From Acidobacteriota bacterium (GTDB lineage: Bacteria > Acidobacteriota > Terriglobia > Terriglobales > Acidobacteriaceae): a DNA stretch of 5,795 nucleotides. The first letter of the stretch is position 1. The number at the start of each line of letters is the position of its first letter. The notes below the pieces were generated by a model. It did no database searches and was not told where the DNA came from. It worked only from the letters and a program-made list of their open reading frames with translations. The DNA lies in assembly GCA_021801945.1 (NCBI GenBank), contig JAKABE010000236.1, positions 1 through 5,795 on the forward strand, given 5' to 3'. A program made the position numbers and the translations under genes. Shown here in pieces: positions 5,238-5,795 of the stretch.

Positions 5238-5795
5238 ATGGCGTTGAGAATCAAGTTTGCTAAGTCGACAGGTCGGCGCTCGGTTAAATCGGTGCTGGCG
5301 CTGATTGCGCTGACCGTAATAGGCCTGGGTGCGGTGGCGAGCGGCTCGGTCTTTACATATTACTATTTCAGATACCAACGCATCGGTGACGCGCGGTTCC
5401 GGCATCCGATCTTTGTCGATACGGCTAAGATTTATGCAGCGCCGCGCGAGGTGCGTCCCGGACAGACGCTATCCATCTCGCTGATTGCCAACGAGCTGCG
5501 CGAGGCTGGTTACACTGCCGCTGGCGTGACCCAGGTCTCGCAATTGGGCACGTTCAGCCTGGGCCCGCAGTCGATTACCGTGTTTCCCGGACCGGAGTCC
5601 TATCATGCGCCGGATAGCGCGACCATCCACGTAAGCGGTGGCATGGTGGATTCAATCACCGACAGTCAGGGCCAGCAGTTGGCCAGTTACGCGCTGGAGC
5701 CGCTATTGATTACCGGCCTGAGCGAGAGCACGGACCGCATCAAACGCCGGCTAGTAACTTTCAACGAGATGCCGCCCAACCTGGTAAATGCGGTT
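5238..5795 (+). CDS. Bifunctional penicillin-binding protein, PBP1B-like, N-terminal part (truncated by the window end)
   Basis: The frame is open from ATG 5238 to the right edge (186 codons, no stop). Class A PBPs polymerise lipid II and cross-link peptidoglycan at the outer face of the inner membrane. Visible here are a basic cytoplasmic N-terminus (K6, K9, R13, R14, K17), one membrane anchor at about 18-43, and a globular region at about 55-165. That region aligns by eye with the UB2H domain of E. coli PBP1B: IYAAPREVRPGQTLS at the start, ANELREAGY (84-92), and YALEPLLITGLS (151-162) matching the E. coli FRLDPRLITMIS segment. After it comes FNEMPPNLVNAV (175-186), the lead-in to the GT51 glycosyltransferase motif that would follow beyond the window. 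In E. coli UB2H receives the lipoprotein activator LpoB. Glycosyltransferase and transpeptidase domains are expected but not seen. It lies 126 bp after proS on the same strand. An annotation as PBP1A-family would be equally common; the UB2H-like region favours PBP1B. Confidence 0.85.
   Translation, partial: MALRIKFAKSTGRRSVKSVLALIALTVIGLGAVASGSVFTYYYFRYQRIGDARFRHPIFVDTAKIYAAPREVRPGQTLSISLIANELREAGYTAAGVTQVSQLGTFSLGPQSITVFPGPESYHAPDSATIHVSGGMVDSITDSQGQQLASYALEPLLITGLSESTDRIKRRLVTFNEMPPNLVNAV

Overview
The window looks like ordinary chromosomal DNA of a Gram-negative (diderm) bacterium. It carries an LPS/Kdo precursor gene, a lipoprotein, an exported thiol-redox pair and the start of a PBP1B-type peptidoglycan synthase. 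The prolyl-tRNA synthetase and PBP sequences most resemble, from memory, those of Acidobacteriota (Terriglobia-like). That assignment is an inference (about 0.6) and was not checked by any search. Hand-counted single lines give roughly 50-57% GC at the left edge and 63-67% in parts of kdsD and proS.

Layout: two minus-strand units lie on the left and a plus-strand block on the right, divided by a divergent intergenic region at 1913-2093. From the left: (1) a GTG-initiated lipoprotein of unknown family, cut by the window edge (511 down to 1); (2) a 194-bp gap holding its likely promoter; (3) a two-gene minus-strand operon, a membrane-anchored TlpA/ResA-like thioredoxin (1912-1259) followed 49 bp later by a secreted stand-alone DsbD-alpha-like protein (1209-706); (4) on the plus strand kdsD, arabinose-5-phosphate isomerase (2094-3101), proS, a bacterial-type prolyl-tRNA synthetase with editing domain (3240-5111), and the first 186 codons of a bifunctional PBP with a UB2H-like domain (5238 to the right edge).

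Function: the TlpA-like protein and the DsbD-alpha-like protein both act outside the cytoplasm and probably exchange electrons with each other or a shared partner; the membrane conduit (CcdA/DsbD-beta type) that would feed them is not in the window. KdsD makes the Kdo precursor for LPS and the PBP builds peptidoglycan, so the plus-strand block mixes envelope biogenesis with translation. No mobile element, CRISPR array, tRNA, rRNA or convincing intrinsic terminator was found. I see no clear new system. The points most worth a second look are the unknown lipoprotein, the orphan DsbD-alpha/TlpA pair, the apparently leaderless transcripts from the divergent promoter region, and the cysteine pairs and insertions in the ProRS.
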